Source of the DNA: Falsiroseomonas selenitidurans
GTDB lineage: Bacteria; Pseudomonadota; Alphaproteobacteria; Acetobacterales; Acetobacteraceae
Assembly: GCF_012103215.1 (NCBI RefSeq)
Contig: NZ_JAAVNE010000001.1
Location: 1 to 64,000 of the forward strand
DNA length: 64,000 nucleotides
Direction: 5' to 3'
Of the stretch, positions 19,047 through 29,597 are shown piece after piece. The stretch's first letter is position 1; the number at the start of each line of letters is the position of its first letter. A model generated the notes under the pieces. The model searched no databases and was not told the origin of the DNA. It saw only the letters and a program-made list of their open reading frames with translations. The position numbers and the translations under genes were made by a program.

Positions 19047-20029
19047 CGCACCTTCAGCAGATTGCCGATCTCGCCCACCACGCCGCGCCGGAAGGCCAGC
19101 ACGCAGGCCACGAAGATGACGCCCTGGATCACGGTGACCCAGGCGCCGAACTCCGCCAAGTAGTTCTGCATGGTGACGATCACCGCGGCGCCGACCACCG
19201 GCCCGAAGACGGTGCCGAGGCCGCCCACCAGCGTCATCAGCACCACCTCGCCGGACATGTTCCAGTGCACGTCGGTCAGCGTCGCGATGCCGAAGACCAT
19301 CGCCTTGGTGCCGCCCGCGACCCCGGCCAGGCCGGCCGAGAGCACGAAGGCCAGAAGCTTGTAGTCATCCGTCCGGTAGCCGAGCGAGGTGGCGCGGGGC
19401 TCATTCTCCCGCACCGCCTTCATCACCTGGCCGAAGGGCGAGTGCACCACGCGGTGCACCAGCAGGAAGCCGCCGAGGAAGATGGCCGCGACCAGCCAGT
19501 ACAGGGTGAAGTCGGTGTCCAGGGGAATGAGGCCGAACAGACGCCCGCGCGGGATCTGCTGGATGCCGTCCTCGCCACCGGTGAAGGGCGCCTGCAGGCA
19601 GAAGAAGTAGACCATCTGTGCCATGGCGAGGGTGATCATGGCGAAGTAGATGCCGGACCGGCGGATGGCCAGCCAGCCGATGCCGAGCCCGAGCACCGCG
19701 CCCACCGCGCCGCCGCCGATGATGGCGATCTCCGGTGTCAGGCCCCACACCTTGGCGGTGTGGCCGGCAATGTAGCCCCCCATGCCGAAGAAGGCGGCAT
19801 GGCCGAAGGACAGCAGCCCGACATAGCCGATGAGCAGGTTGAAGGCGCAGGCGAACAGCGCGAAGCACAGCACCTTCATCAGGAAGACGGGGTAGAGGAA
19901 GAAGGGGCTGACCAGCACGAAGGCGACCAGCACGCCGAAGGCCAGGGCCTGGGCGCGGGTGAAGCCGAACAGCCCGGCTTCCTCATGGACGGCGTCGGGC
20001 GCGGCGACGCTGATGGCGGTATCGGCCAT
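19040..20029 (-). CDS. Branched-chain amino acid-type ABC permease, LivM-like
   Basis: A 329-residue inner-membrane permease of the LivM family with a 30-residue hydrophilic N-terminus and eight or more hydrophobic segments. Family landmarks are NLLIGYVGLLSFGHAAFFG near residue 65 and YRTDDYKLLAFVLSAGLAG, followed by GTVFGPVVGA near the C-terminus. It starts 3 bases after the livH stop. With LivH it forms the channel of a HAAT-type importer, whose members carry amino acids, amides, urea or aromatic acids. Confidence 0.93.
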   Translation of the reverse strand: MADTAISVAAPDAVHEEAGLFGFTRAQALAFGVLVAFVLVSPFFLYPVFLMKVLCFALFACAFNLLIGYVGLLSFGHAAFFGMGGYIAGHTAKVWGLTPEIAIIGGGAVGAVLGLGIGWLAIRRSGIYFAMITLAMAQMVYFFCLQAPFTGGEDGIQQIPRGRLFGLIPLDTDFTLYWLVAAIFLGGFLLVHRVVHSPFGQVMKAVRENEPRATSLGYRTDDYKLLAFVLSAGLAGVAGGTKAMVFGIATLTDVHWNMSGEVVLMTLVGGLGTVFGPVVGAAVIVTMQNYLAEFGAWVTVIQGVIFVACVLAFRRGVVGEIGNLLKVRL

Positions 20030-20032
20030 GTC

Positions 20033-20920
20033 TCAGCCCCTTCCGAACAGGCCGGCGGGCCGCGTTAGCAGCACGATCGCCATGATGACGAAGACCACGG
20101 TGGCGGAGGCCTCCGGGTAGACCACCCGGGCCAGTCCCTCGATCAGCCCCAGGCCGAAGCCGGTGACGACGGAGCCCATGATGGAGCCCATGCCGCCAAT
20201 CACGACCACGGCGAAGACGGTGATGATGAAGTTGGCACCCATGGCCGGGTTCACCGAATAGATCGGCGCCGCCAGCACGCCGGCGAAGGCGGCCAGCGCC
20301 ACGCCCGCGCCGTAGGTCAGCGTCATCATCCGCGGCACGTTGATGCCGAAGGCCTGCACCAGTTCCGGCCGTTCCGTCGCGGCGCGCAGATAGGCGCCGA
20401 TCTTGGTCTTCTCGATCACCAGCCAGGTGGCCAGGCACACCAGCACGGAGGCGATGACGACCCAGACGCGGTAGCCCGGCAGGAACATGATGGGAATGTC
20501 GATGTTCAGGGCGTTGAAGGCCGCCGGCGGCGCATAGGGCAGGCCGGAGGAGCCGAAGCCGTTGCGGAACACGCCCTCGATGATCAGCGCCAGGCCGAAG
20601 GTCAGCAGCAGGCCGTACAGATGGTCCAGCTTGTACAATCGGGCGATCATCGTGCGTTCGATCACCACCCCGAAGACGCCGACGATCAGCGGCGCCAGCA
20701 CCAGCGCCCCCCAGTAGGGAATCCCGGCCCAGGCCAGCAGCATCCAGGCGACGAAGGCGCCCATCATGAACTGCGCCCCATGGGCGAAGTTGATCACGTT
20801 CAGCATGCCGAAGATGATGGCGAGGCCGAGCGAGAGCAGCGCGTAGAAGGCGCCGTTCACCAGCCCCAGGATCACCTGAGGCGCCGCCATCTCGAGTTCG
20901 AAGAGCAGGTTTTCGATCAC
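20033..20920 (-). CDS. Branched-chain amino acid-type ABC permease, LivH-like
   Basis: A 295-residue permease of the LivH family. The conserved opening GLVNGAFYALLSLGLAIIFG and NFAHGAQFMMG lie within the first 50 residues; ERPELVQAFGINV and the C-terminal GGMGSIMGSVVTGFGLG are also typical. The start used is GTG at 20920, giving the full N-terminus; an ATG at 20890 is the alternative, and neither has a strong ribosome site. A perfect 11-bp hairpin precedes the gene, between it and the binding-protein gene. Confidence 0.93.
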   Translation of the reverse strand: MIENLLFELEMAAPQVILGLVNGAFYALLSLGLAIIFGMLNVINFAHGAQFMMGAFVAWMLLAWAGIPYWGALVLAPLIVGVFGVVIERTMIARLYKLDHLYGLLLTFGLALIIEGVFRNGFGSSGLPYAPPAAFNALNIDIPIMFLPGYRVWVVIASVLVCLATWLVIEKTKIGAYLRAATERPELVQAFGINVPRMMTLTYGAGVALAAFAGVLAAPIYSVNPAMGANFIITVFAVVVIGGMGSIMGSVVTGFGLGLIEGLARVVYPEASATVVFVIMAIVLLTRPAGLFGRG

Positions 20921-20961
20921 CGGGCGCGGGCCTTGCCGTGATGGATGTCAAGCCGAGGCCG

Positions 20962-20987
20962 CCCGGCGGGGGATCACCCCCGCCGGG
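20962..20987. other. Perfect 11-bp hairpin between SBP and livH
   Basis: CCCGGCGGGGG (20962-20972) pairs perfectly with CCCCCGCCGGG (20977-20987) around the loop ATCA. It starts 14 bases after the binding-protein stop on the transcribed strand and ends 42 bases before livH. No U-tract is present. It probably stabilises the upstream binding-protein message or partly terminates, as in the other two importer operons of this window. Confidence 0.75.
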
Positions 20988-21000
20988 AAGCCGCGCGGTC

Positions 21001-22245
21001 TCAGCTGCGGACCAGGGCGCAGCTGCCCTCGGTCAGCGGGCGGAAGGCCTGGGCGCCCGGCGTGGTGCCGAGCAGCTTGTAATAGTCCCAGGCGCCCTTG
21101 CTCTCGGCCGGGCTCTTCACCTCGAACAGGTAGCAGGGGTGGATCTTGCGGCCATCGGCGCGGATCGTGCCCTCGCCGAAGGCATCGTCGTTGGTCGGCA
21201 TCGCCTTCATGCGGGTCACCGCATCGACGCCGGAGGCCTTGGCCGCCGCCACGCCCATGTCGCCCACCGCCTTCAGGTAATGCAGCACGGAGGCATAGCA
21301 GCCGGCCTGCACCATGGAGGGCTTGATGTTGCCCGGCATGGCACCGAGGCGCTGCGTGAAGGCGCGGGTCTTGTCGTTCAGATCCCAGTAGAAGGTCTCC
21401 GACAGCACCAGGCCCTGCGCCACTTCGAGGCCCAGCGAGTTCACATCGGTGATGAACACCAGCAGACCGGCCAGCTTCACCCGGCCGCCGCGGGTGATGC
21501 GGAATTCCGCTGCCTGCTTGATGGAGTTGATGGTGTCGCCGCCCGCATTGGCCAGGCCGATGACCTGGGCGCGGGAGCGCTGCGCCTGCTGCAGGTAGGA
21601 CGAGAAATCGGTGGTGCCCGGGAAGGGCGTGCGGACGGCGCCGAGAACCTCGCCGCCCTGGGCCTTCACGAAGTTGCCCGTGTCACGCTCCAGCGCATGG
21701 CCGAAGGCGTAGTCGGCGGTGATGAAGAACCAGGACTTGCCGCCGGCCCGCACCATGGCGCCGCCGGTGGACTGCGCCAGCATCCAGGTGTCGTAGGTCC
21801 AGTGCACCGTGTTCGGCGAGCATTGTGCGCCGGTGAGGTCCGAGGTCGCGGCGCCGGAATTCAGGAAGACCTTGTTCTTCTCGCGCACCAGGGTGTTGGT
21901 GGCGAGCGCGACGGAGGAGGTGGGAACGTCCACGATCACGTCCACGCCGTCGCGGTCGATCCACTGGCGCACCACGGTGGAGCCGACATCCGGCTTGTTC
22001 TGGTGGTCGGCCTGCACGACCTCCACCGTCACGCCGCGCTGGGTGATGCCGGATTCCTTCACCGCCAGTTCCACCGCCTGGGTGGAGCCGGGGCCGGACA
22101 GGTCGCGATAGGTGCCGGACTGGTCGTTCATCACGCCGATGCGGATGGTGTTCGCGGCCTGGGCGCGGGCGCTGCGGAAGGGCAGGCCGCCGAGCGCCGG
22201 AAGGGCGGCGGCACCGGCAAGCAGCGTGCGGCGATTGATGGTCAT
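21001..22245 (-). CDS. HAAT-type ABC transporter substrate-binding protein (LivJ-like)
   Basis: A 414-residue periplasmic binding protein of the Leu/Ile/Val-type family. The export signal includes a twin arginine (NRRTLLAGAAALPALGG) and ends near ARA. The mature part opens IRIGVMNDQSGTYRDLSGPG, the usual first strand and ligand loop of these proteins. It resembles the subgroup bound to amides or aromatic compounds more than strict LivJ. It lies between livF and livH, 52 bases after livF, and is followed by a strong hairpin. Ligand unknown. Confidence 0.92.
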   Translation of the reverse strand: MTINRRTLLAGAAALPALGGLPFRSARAQAANTIRIGVMNDQSGTYRDLSGPGSTQAVELAVKESGITQRGVTVEVVQADHQNKPDVGSTVVRQWIDRDGVDVIVDVPTSSVALATNTLVREKNKVFLNSGAATSDLTGAQCSPNTVHWTYDTWMLAQSTGGAMVRAGGKSWFFITADYAFGHALERDTGNFVKAQGGEVLGAVRTPFPGTTDFSSYLQQAQRSRAQVIGLANAGGDTINSIKQAAEFRITRGGRVKLAGLLVFITDVNSLGLEVAQGLVLSETFYWDLNDKTRAFTQRLGAMPGNIKPSMVQAGCYASVLHYLKAVGDMGVAAAKASGVDAVTRMKAMPTNDDAFGEGTIRADGRKIHPCYLFEVKSPAESKGAWDYYKLLGTTPGAQAFRPLTEGSCALVRS

Positions 22246-22297
22246 GGTTCCGATTCTCCCCAGAATATGGCTCAGCTTTTTTCAGTCCGACCCGGGT

Positions 22298-23009
<712 letters not shown>

Positions 23010-23017
<8 letters not shown>

Positions 23018-23786
23018 GCTGGGTGCTCCCGGCGATGGCGGGGTCGGTGCCGAGATAGGCGGCCTGGACCTCCGGGTTGCGGGAGACGGTGGCATAGTCG
23101 CCCTGTGCCAGCACGCGGCCGCGCGTCAGCACGGTGATGGTGTCGCACAGCCCTTCCACGACCTTCAGGTTGTGCTCCACCAGCAGCACGGTGCGGCCGG
23201 CCGCCACCCGCTTCACCAGGGCGACGATGCGGTCGACATCCTCATGCGTCATGCCGGCCGTCGGCTCGTCCAGCAGCATCATCACCGGGTCCAGCGCCAG
23301 GGTGGTGGCGATTTCCAGCGCCCGCTTGCGGCCATAGGGCAACTGCCCGGCGGTGAGCCGGGCGTAGCCGGTCAGGCCCACATCCTCCAGCAAGGCCATG
23401 GCGCGGTCGTCAAACTGCTTCAGCAGCCCCTCGGAGCGCCAGAAGTCGAAGGACCCGCCGCGGCGGCGCTGCAGGGCGAGCCGCACATTCTCCAGCACCG
23501 TCAGATGCGGGAAGACGGCGGAAATCTGGAAGGACCGCACCAACCCCAGCCGTGCCACCTCGGCCGGCTTCAGGCCGGTGATGTCGCGGCCATCATAGCG
23601 GATCACACCGCGCGTCGGCGGCAGGAACTTCGTCAGCAGGTTGAAGCATGTTGTCTTGCCGGCCCCGTTGGGGCCGATCAAGCCGTGGATGCTGCCGCGC
23701 GCGACTTCAAGCCGCACATCGCTGACCGCGGCGAAGCCGCGGAATTCCTTCGTCAGCCCCTCAGTCTCGAGGATCGTATCGACCAC
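23010..23786 (-). CDS. HAAT-type ABC transporter ATPase, LivG-like
   Basis: A 258-residue ATPase, first gene of the importer operon. Walker A is GPNGAGKTT, the signature is the LivG-type LPYGRKRALEIATTL, Walker B MLLDEPTAGM, and the switch region LLVEHNLKVV. The long helical arm after Walker A, with FFDF-like SFDFWRSEG, is specific to LivG. The start is taken at GTG 23786 because the family begins at that point (ILETEGLTKEF) and the residues upstream are of low quality. A GGGGG about 9 bases before may serve as ribosome site. An ATG at 23879 in the same frame is the longer alternative. Confidence 0.9.
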
Positions 23787-23969
23787 TCGCGGACGCCCCC
23801 AATTGTGCTTGCTTTTGTTCGATCGGCCTTGCTTCCGGATGCCCGTTCCAGATCGCCAGCCAATGCGCTTCTGCCGCATTCATGAAGGCTGGCGCGACGC
23901 GGCGCAAGTCAAAGAAGTGGATCGCGGTCGGGAAGTTCTGATATTTTTCTGGCATACTAGGGACTTAGG

Positions 23970-26900
23970 CTACCCAATTATGGAAAGGTCCCTGGCAAGC
24001 AGCGCATCGCCGGTCAGGACAGCAACAAGCATCCGCGATTCCACGCCGATGCCATCGGCATCCCACCACAGCCGGGCACGCGCGCTGTCATAGACCAGTT
24101 GGCCGACGCCATCGGCGCTGTCGGCGAAGCCGTTCCCGTTCACCAGGAAGCGGCCCTGCGCCATCAGGTCCATGCCGGCCACGAGGCCGCCACCGAAGCC
24201 GGCGGCGGAGATCTCGATGCTGTCGCGGCCACTCTCGAAGCCGACAAGCAGGTCGCGGCCATCGGCCTCGACCTCCAGGAAGCGGAACACGTCATTGCCC
24301 GCCCCGCCAGTCAACCGGTCATAGCCGAGGCCGCCTTCCAGCGTGTCATCGCCGTCATGGCCCAGGATGGTGTCCCGGCCGGCCATGCCGCGCAGATGGT
24401 TGTCGCCGGCATTGCCGATGATGCGGTTGTCGAGGTCCTGCCCCGCGCCATCCGCCGCATCACCCACCAGCATCAGGGTTTCCGTATTGGGGGTGAGGAT
24501 CCAGGAGAATTTGGCGATGATCCGGTCATCGCCGCCGCCCGGCACCTCCAGGACGATGACATCATCCCCATCCTGCACGACATAGCGATCGGCCCCGGCA
24601 CCGCCGGCCATGGTATCGGCACCCGGGCCACCCACCAGGAAGTCGTTCCCCTCGCCGCCTTCGAGCATGTCGTTGCCGGCGCCGCCAGCCAGCGTGTCAT
24701 CGCCCGCGCCGCCTTCGAGCATGTCATCGCCGGCGCCGCCGGCCAGGCTGTCCGCCAGCGCGCCACCTTCCAGCGTGTCCGGTCCGGGTCCGCCCCGCTC
24801 CTGCACCGGACCTTGCGGCGCGGCATCGTCGTTGCGGATCTGCGCGATGGCGAAGGACGTGTCGCGCACCACCCCCGCCGGCGCCGCGCCGAGCAGGATG
24901 CCGACTCCCTCGTCCAACTCATGCACCGTGTCGCCGGCCACGCGCAGCGTCAGCACCACCAGGGTCTCGCCCGCTGCGAATTGCAGGGTGCCGGAGGGCA
25001 ATGCGCCGGCTTCGAAATCCGCCGCATCCACCGGCGCGGCGCCATCGCCCAGCGCCTGCCAGTCGAGGCTGAAGGCGCGCGTCAGGTCACCATCCCGCGT
25101 GACATTGAACTGCAACGCCGTGACGCCGGAATTGCCCTCCACCACGAAGGGCGCGGCACTGGCGATGCGCACCACGCTGTCCCGCGGCAGGTCGTCATTG
25201 CCGATGCGGCCCGTGGCCTTGGTGGTGCCGTACTCGATGCCGGCGGGGGCGGTGCCGAGGCTGAGCAGGAAGGCCTCATCCGCCTCCACCTCCGTATCGC
25301 CGGCGACCCGCAGGGTGACGGTCGCGGTCTTGGCATTGGCGGCGAAGGTCACCAGGCCGGCGGGCAAAGCACCGCCGACGAAATCCGCCGCATCGGCCGG
25401 GTTGGCGCCGCTGCCGGTGACCGACCAGGGAATCTTCTTCTCGGTGTCGGAGGCGCCAAGCCGGGCGAGGGTGAAGCGGTACTCCGTGGTGCCGGAATCA
25501 CCCTCCTCGGCCGTGACCTCCGTCGTCGTCAGGCTGACGCTGGCATCGTCGTTGCGGATGGTGCCATTGGCCGATCCGGTGCCGATCACGGTGCCCGCGC
25601 TGTGCAAGCCGAGGTCGACGCTGAAGCGCTCATCCGCTTCGAAGACACTGTCGCCGCGCACCGGGACGGTGATGGTGGCGCTGGTCTCGCCAGGCGCCAG
25701 GGTCACGAATCCGGCCGGCAGCACATAGCCCACCGGCAGCGTACCGATGACGAAATCCTCGGCATCCACCGAACTGCCCGGCAGCGTGGCGACCGACCAG
25801 AGCACGGAATGGCTGGTGCCCGTGAAGCCCTCCCGCGTCACGGTGAAGGTGAAGGGGGTGGAGCCCCCCTGCCCCTCGGTGCGCCCGGCATTCAGCGCGG
25901 CGAGTGACAGCACCGCATCATCGTTGCGGATCACACCCTCCGCGCTGGCCTGGCTGAGGGTGACGCTGATCGCGCCGGTTTCCCCGCCGATCACGCCGCC
26001 GCCCAGGTCGATGCCACCCGGACCGCCGCCGACCTCGCCACCAACCACGCCGCCGGTCCCGGTTCCGCCGCCAGGGACTGGAAGCGACAGCACCACCTGG
26101 AACGGCTCATCCGCCTCCAGCACGGTATCGCCCATCACCCGCACGGTGATGTCCAGCGCCGTCTGGCCGGCGGCGAAGCTGACCTGGCCGAAGGGCAGGA
26201 CACCGCCGAAGAAATCCGTGCCATCGGCCGCATCGGTGACAACCGCCCAATCCAGCAATTGCGCCGCCGCCGTCTCGCCGCTGCGGGTCACCTGGAAGGT
26301 GAAGCTGGCAACCTCGCCATGCCCCTCCAGCCGGTCGGCGTCGCGCGGCGCGATGGCGATGTTGGTGTCGTCGTTGCGGATGGTGCCGATGGCGAATTCC
26401 GGATCGAGCCCGCCGATCGAGGCCAGGCGGACCGCATAGCCCTCATCGGCCTCGGCCAGCGTGTCGGGGGCGAGCCGGATCTCGATGGTCCGGCTGGTCT
26501 CGCCGGCGGCGAAGGCGACCGTGCCGCCGGGCAGCAGGCCACCCGCGAAATCCGCGGCATCGGCGGCGTTGTCGCCAATCCCTTCGACTGTCCAGCCGAT
26601 GCTGGCGGCCGCCGTGGTATCGCCGCTGCGGGTGACGGTGAAGCGATGCACACCGCCGAGCAGCGCGCCCTCCGCACCATCGGCGGCGGTGGGAAGAACG
26701 GCGAAGCCTCCGGTGGCCGCGAATTCCTGCGTGCGGAGGTCGAGGATGCCGTTGCGGAACTGGACGAACTCCATCTCCAGCAGCGTATCCGTGCCCAGCG
26801 CGCCGAAGACCTGCCAGCCGGTTGCGCTGACCTCGCTGTGCCGCTGCACGGTGACATCGTTGAACAGCGCATCATAGACCGCGGTATCCAGGCCGGACCC

Positions 26901-28727
26901 GCCCAGGATCCGGTCGTCACCTTCCATCCCCTGGATCGTGTCGGCCCCGCCGCCGCCCAGCACGCTGTCATCGCCCATGCCCGTGACGATGCGATCCGCC
27001 TGGTCGGAACCAACCACGGTCGCCTCGCGATCGCGCGGATCGCCGGCGATGGTGGTCCAGCCCAGCTTGCCGCGCAGATCCAGCGTGCCGCCCTGGGTCA
27101 GCGCCAGATCAATGCCGCGCGAGGCGCCGTTGTCCCCGCCGGTGGTGCTGATGCTCTCGAATTGCTGGAACAGGCCGGGGGCGGCGCGGACGCGAAGCTG
27201 GTTGGTCACCAGGCTTTCGATGTCGAGGATGGTGAAGCCATCGAGCGTGGTGGCGTCGGCATGCACGCTCAGCGTGTCATGATCCGCGCCGCCATCCAGC
27301 AGATCAGCGCCACCGCTGCTGGACAGCACATCCTCGCCGGCGCCGCCATGCAGGCTGTCGGCTTCCGGCACCCCGGCGGCGTCGCCGGATTCCAGCACGT
27401 CGTTGCCGGCGCCACCCAGCAGACGGTCGTTTCCGATGCCGCCATGGATGAAGTCGCGACCGTCATGCCCCTCCAGGACGTCATCGCCGGCGCCACCCCC
27501 CATGGTATCGCCGCCGCGGCCGCCGATCAGGGAATCGGCGCCGCCGGAGCCTTGGATCTCCGCCCGGTAGAGTCCGGTGAAATCGAGGTCTTCGATCCGG
27601 TAGGTCAGCGCTTCCGTCAGATCCAGCGCGCCGGCTTCGGTCAGCAGCAGCCGCGCGATATTGCTGTCGGGCACGATCTTCTCGAAGCCTGCGAAGATGG
27701 CGGCGCTGGCGCGCACGAAGGCATCGCCGCTGCGCAGACCCTCGATGCCGAGGAGGGTCAGGCCATCCAGGCTGCGCAGCGCACCCGCCGGCGAGACCCA
27801 GTCGAACCCTTCGCCACCATCGACCAGGTCGGCGCCATCCATGGGGCGCAGCGTATCGTCGCCGGCACCGCCGAGCAGCGTATCGCCGGATGTATCGCCG
27901 CTGAGCAGGACATCATGGCCCTCGCCCCCGAGCAGCCGGTCACGCCCCGCGCCACCCTCCAGCGTGTCGTCGCCGCCCTGGCCATCCAGAACATCATCCC
28001 CGGCGGCGCCGAGGATCGAATCCCTGCCCTCGCCGCCGGTCAGCGTATCGCCGCCCTCGCTGCCGAGCAGGTCGACCCCGACCCAGAGCGTCGAACCATC
28101 CAGCGGGCTGACGGAGGAAAGCTGCCGCCGCAGATCCAGCAGGCCGGGCGCGGCCAGGACCAGATGCACGGAGGGAAGGCCGACCACGCCGCTCCCCGCG
28201 ATATCCTCGAACCCCGCGAATTGCGCGGCGGTGGCGGTGATGAGGTCGCCGCCGGTGACCAGCACCTCGATGTCGCGGATCGTCCGATCGACCAGGGTCA
28301 CGCGGTCGCCGTCGAGGAAGGACAGGGTGAAGCGCAGCGAATCCCAGCCTTCGCCGCCATCGACGATTCCGCCGCCCCGGGCGGGCGCCCAGAGGAAATC
28401 GTCGCCCGCCTCGCCATGCAGGGAATCGGCGCCGCTGCCGCTGCTGAAGGCCAGCGCCAGCAGGAAGTCCGTGCCATCGCCGCCGCGGACCAAATCATTG
28501 CCGAAGCCGCCCTGGAGCTGGTCATTGCCAGCGCCGCCCAGCAGCGTGTCGTCGCCACCGCTGCCATCCAGCGTATCGGCCCCGCCCAGGCCGGAGAGCA
28601 GGTCCGGGCTGTCCTCGTGCTGCCCCGCCCCCGGCAGGTCTGGCACGGCCGGCCCGCCGAAAATGCGGTCGGCGAGCTCCGTTCCGACCACCGTATCGGC
28701 GCCGGTCGTTCCGAACAGATCAGGCAT
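23970..28727 (-). CDS. Giant RTX / Calx-beta calcium-binding protein
   Basis: A 1585-residue protein. Residues 1-120, 225-300, 395-477 and 575-613 are RTX nonapeptide blocks (GGxGxDxLx). Between them are three copies of a module of about 100 residues at 121-225, 301-396 and 477-575. Residues 690-1301 hold five Calx-beta domains, each ending in (I)RNDD or GNDD, at about 690-787, 788-938, 939-1061, 1062-1179 and 1180-1301. A final RTX block (1311-1480) and a 100-residue tail ending in LARDLSIIG follow. No N-terminal signal peptide exists, so export should be by a type I secretion system reading the C-terminus; no such system is in the window. It is probably a surface or secreted adhesin-like protein folded by Ca2+. 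The start ATG at 28727 is the only one before the first RTX block. AT-richer spacers flank the gene. Confidence 0.9.
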   Translation of the reverse strand: MPDLFGTTGADTVVGTELADRIFGGPAVPDLPGAGQHEDSPDLLSGLGGADTLDGSGGDDTLLGGAGNDQLQGGFGNDLVRGGDGTDFLLALAFSSGSGADSLHGEAGDDFLWAPARGGGIVDGGEGWDSLRFTLSFLDGDRVTLVDRTIRDIEVLVTGGDLITATAAQFAGFEDIAGSGVVGLPSVHLVLAAPGLLDLRRQLSSVSPLDGSTLWVGVDLLGSEGGDTLTGGEGRDSILGAAGDDVLDGQGGDDTLEGGAGRDRLLGGEGHDVLLSGDTSGDTLLGGAGDDTLRPMDGADLVDGGEGFDWVSPAGALRSLDGLTLLGIEGLRSGDAFVRASAAIFAGFEKIVPDSNIARLLLTEAGALDLTEALTYRIEDLDFTGLYRAEIQGSGGADSLIGGRGGDTMGGGAGDDVLEGHDGRDFIHGGIGNDRLLGGAGNDVLESGDAAGVPEADSLHGGAGEDVLSSSGGADLLDGGADHDTLSVHADATTLDGFTILDIESLVTNQLRVRAAPGLFQQFESISTTGGDNGASRGIDLALTQGGTLDLRGKLGWTTIAGDPRDREATVVGSDQADRIVTGMGDDSVLGGGGADTIQGMEGDDRILGGSGLDTAVYDALFNDVTVQRHSEVSATGWQVFGALGTDTLLEMEFVQFRNGILDLRTQEFAATGGFAVLPTAADGAEGALLGGVHRFTVTRSGDTTAAASIGWTVEGIGDNAADAADFAGGLLPGGTVAFAAGETSRTIEIRLAPDTLAEADEGYAVRLASIGGLDPEFAIGTIRNDDTNIAIAPRDADRLEGHGEVASFTFQVTRSGETAAAQLLDWAVVTDAADGTDFFGGVLPFGQVSFAAGQTALDITVRVMGDTVLEADEPFQVVLSLPVPGGGTGTGGVVGGEVGGGPGGIDLGGGVIGGETGAISVTLSQASAEGVIRNDDAVLSLAALNAGRTEGQGGSTPFTFTVTREGFTGTSHSVLWSVATLPGSSVDAEDFVIGTLPVGYVLPAGFVTLAPGETSATITVPVRGDSVFEADERFSVDLGLHSAGTVIGTGSANGTIRNDDASVSLTTTEVTAEEGDSGTTEYRFTLARLGASDTEKKIPWSVTGSGANPADAADFVGGALPAGLVTFAANAKTATVTLRVAGDTEVEADEAFLLSLGTAPAGIEYGTTKATGRIGNDDLPRDSVVRIASAAPFVVEGNSGVTALQFNVTRDGDLTRAFSLDWQALGDGAAPVDAADFEAGALPSGTLQFAAGETLVVLTLRVAGDTVHELDEGVGILLGAAPAGVVRDTSFAIAQIRNDDAAPQGPVQERGGPGPDTLEGGALADSLAGGAGDDMLEGGAGDDTLAGGAGNDMLEGGEGNDFLVGGPGADTMAGGAGADRYVVQDGDDVIVLEVPGGGDDRIIAKFSWILTPNTETLMLVGDAADGAGQDLDNRIIGNAGDNHLRGMAGRDTILGHDGDDTLEGGLGYDRLTGGAGNDVFRFLEVEADGRDLLVGFESGRDSIEISAAGFGGGLVAGMDLMAQGRFLVNGNGFADSADGVGQLVYDSARARLWWDADGIGVESRMLVAVLTGDALLARDLSIIG

Positions 28728-28776
28728 CGGTTGCCCCTATGGACCCGGCGCAACGTTTCCCGTTTTTTTAATCCAT

Positions 28777-28790
28777 TGTCAAAATGTCAA
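28777..28790 (-). promoter_or_regulatory. Tandem TTGACA boxes upstream of the RTX gene
   Basis: On the reverse strand the sequence reads TTGACATTTTGACA, two -35-like hexamers 8 bases apart, 50-63 bases before the RTX start codon and just upstream of an A-rich run at 28764-28770. The stretch is clearly AT-richer than the surroundings. It may be a sigma-70 -35 element or a direct-repeat operator; I see no convincing -10 box at 17 bases, so the assignment is tentative. Confidence 0.3.
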
Positions 28791-28965
28791 TTGCGCTGAC
28801 GGCTTGATCGCGTTTTCTGTGCATCCGCTTCATGATCGCGCCGCGGATCTTTGTTCCCGTGACTTTTTCTTCATTCCGGATCGTCGAAAGGATCTATCTC
28901 ATGGTCGCCTCCCCGATCCGGCAGAGCCGGCGCGGCATCGCCAGCTTCCGGACGGGGGCCTGCCC

Positions 28966-29583
28966 GTGAACGAGACCCTGATGCGCGATGGCATCGCGAT
29001 GATCGGGGCCGCCGGCGCCGCCGCCATGGCCGCGCCGGGGCCGGAGGAAGCCATCCGCGCGCTGACGCAAGGCTGTTTTGATTTGCTCGGCGACCGGGAG
29101 GCCCATGCGCGCCCCGGCGCGCTGAAGCCCGGGGAGCGTGACTATGTCATCGCCGGCAGCTTCTTCGTCACGCCTGACCGGCAGTACCACATGCTGGTCG
29201 GCAGCATCGGCTTCCCGCCGGAACAGGAACGGCTGCTGGTGCCGATCGATGGCGGCCATCCCGGCTGGGTCCATGCCAACCGCCGCCCGCTGCTGCTGGA
29301 GAACACGGACGAGCATGGCAGCTTCCGGCAGTACCTGAAGACCTCCCGCATGGGGTCTTCCATCTTCGCGCCCATCCTCTTCCGCGGCGAATTCCACGGC
29401 CAGATCATCATGGCGGCGCAGGCGCGCTGGGCGATGCGGCCGGCGGATCTCGCCGTGCTGGAAGCCTGCGCGCAGATCGCCGCCGGCGCCTGGATCGCCC
29501 AGGGCGGCCCGGCATGGCTGGCCGCCACCTACCCGCCGCCCAACGCCTTCCGGGTGAACCGGGAAGGCGTGGACGCAGCATAG
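28966..29583 (+). CDS. GAF-domain protein
   Basis: A protein of about 205 residues resembling a lone GAF domain. The N-terminal 50 residues are helical and Ala-rich (IGAAGAAAMAAPGPEEAIRA), then ITS-like strands YVIAGSFFVTPDRQYHMLVG and MGSSIFAPILFRGEFHGQII form the fold core. Such domains bind small ligands or sense redox state; no output domain is fused. The start is uncertain: GTG 28966 (VNETLMRDG, with GGGGG upstream) or ATG 28981. It is divergent from the RTX gene across 238 bases and convergent with the TRAP operon, whose last stop lies 15 bases beyond this one. Confidence 0.68.
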   Translation: MNETLMRDGIAMIGAAGAAAMAAPGPEEAIRALTQGCFDLLGDREAHARPGALKPGERDYVIAGSFFVTPDRQYHMLVGSIGFPPEQERLLVPIDGGHPGWVHANRRPLLLENTDEHGSFRQYLKTSRMGSSIFAPILFRGEFHGQIIMAAQARWAMRPADLAVLEACAQIAAGAWIAQGGPAWLAATYPPPNAFRVNREGVDAA

Positions 29584-29597
29584 CCGCCGGCCAGGCC

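Noticed and set aside
23761..23955. 64-residue reverse-strand frame between the RTX and livG genes
   Set aside because: It overlaps the livG start in another frame and has no family resemblance or ribosome site; its slightly low GC follows from the AT-richer spacer.
24590..24780. CRISPR-like short tandem repeats
   Set aside because: The repeats are in-frame 27-base RTX codons with no unique spacers of constant length; they encode GGAGDD-type nonapeptides.
26259..28799. Forward open frame of 846 codons across the RTX gene
   Set aside because: It mirrors the RTX repeats on the other strand; its repeated Ala/Gly/Gln-rich sequence comes from the repeat DNA, and the reverse frame has the RTX and Calx-beta motifs.
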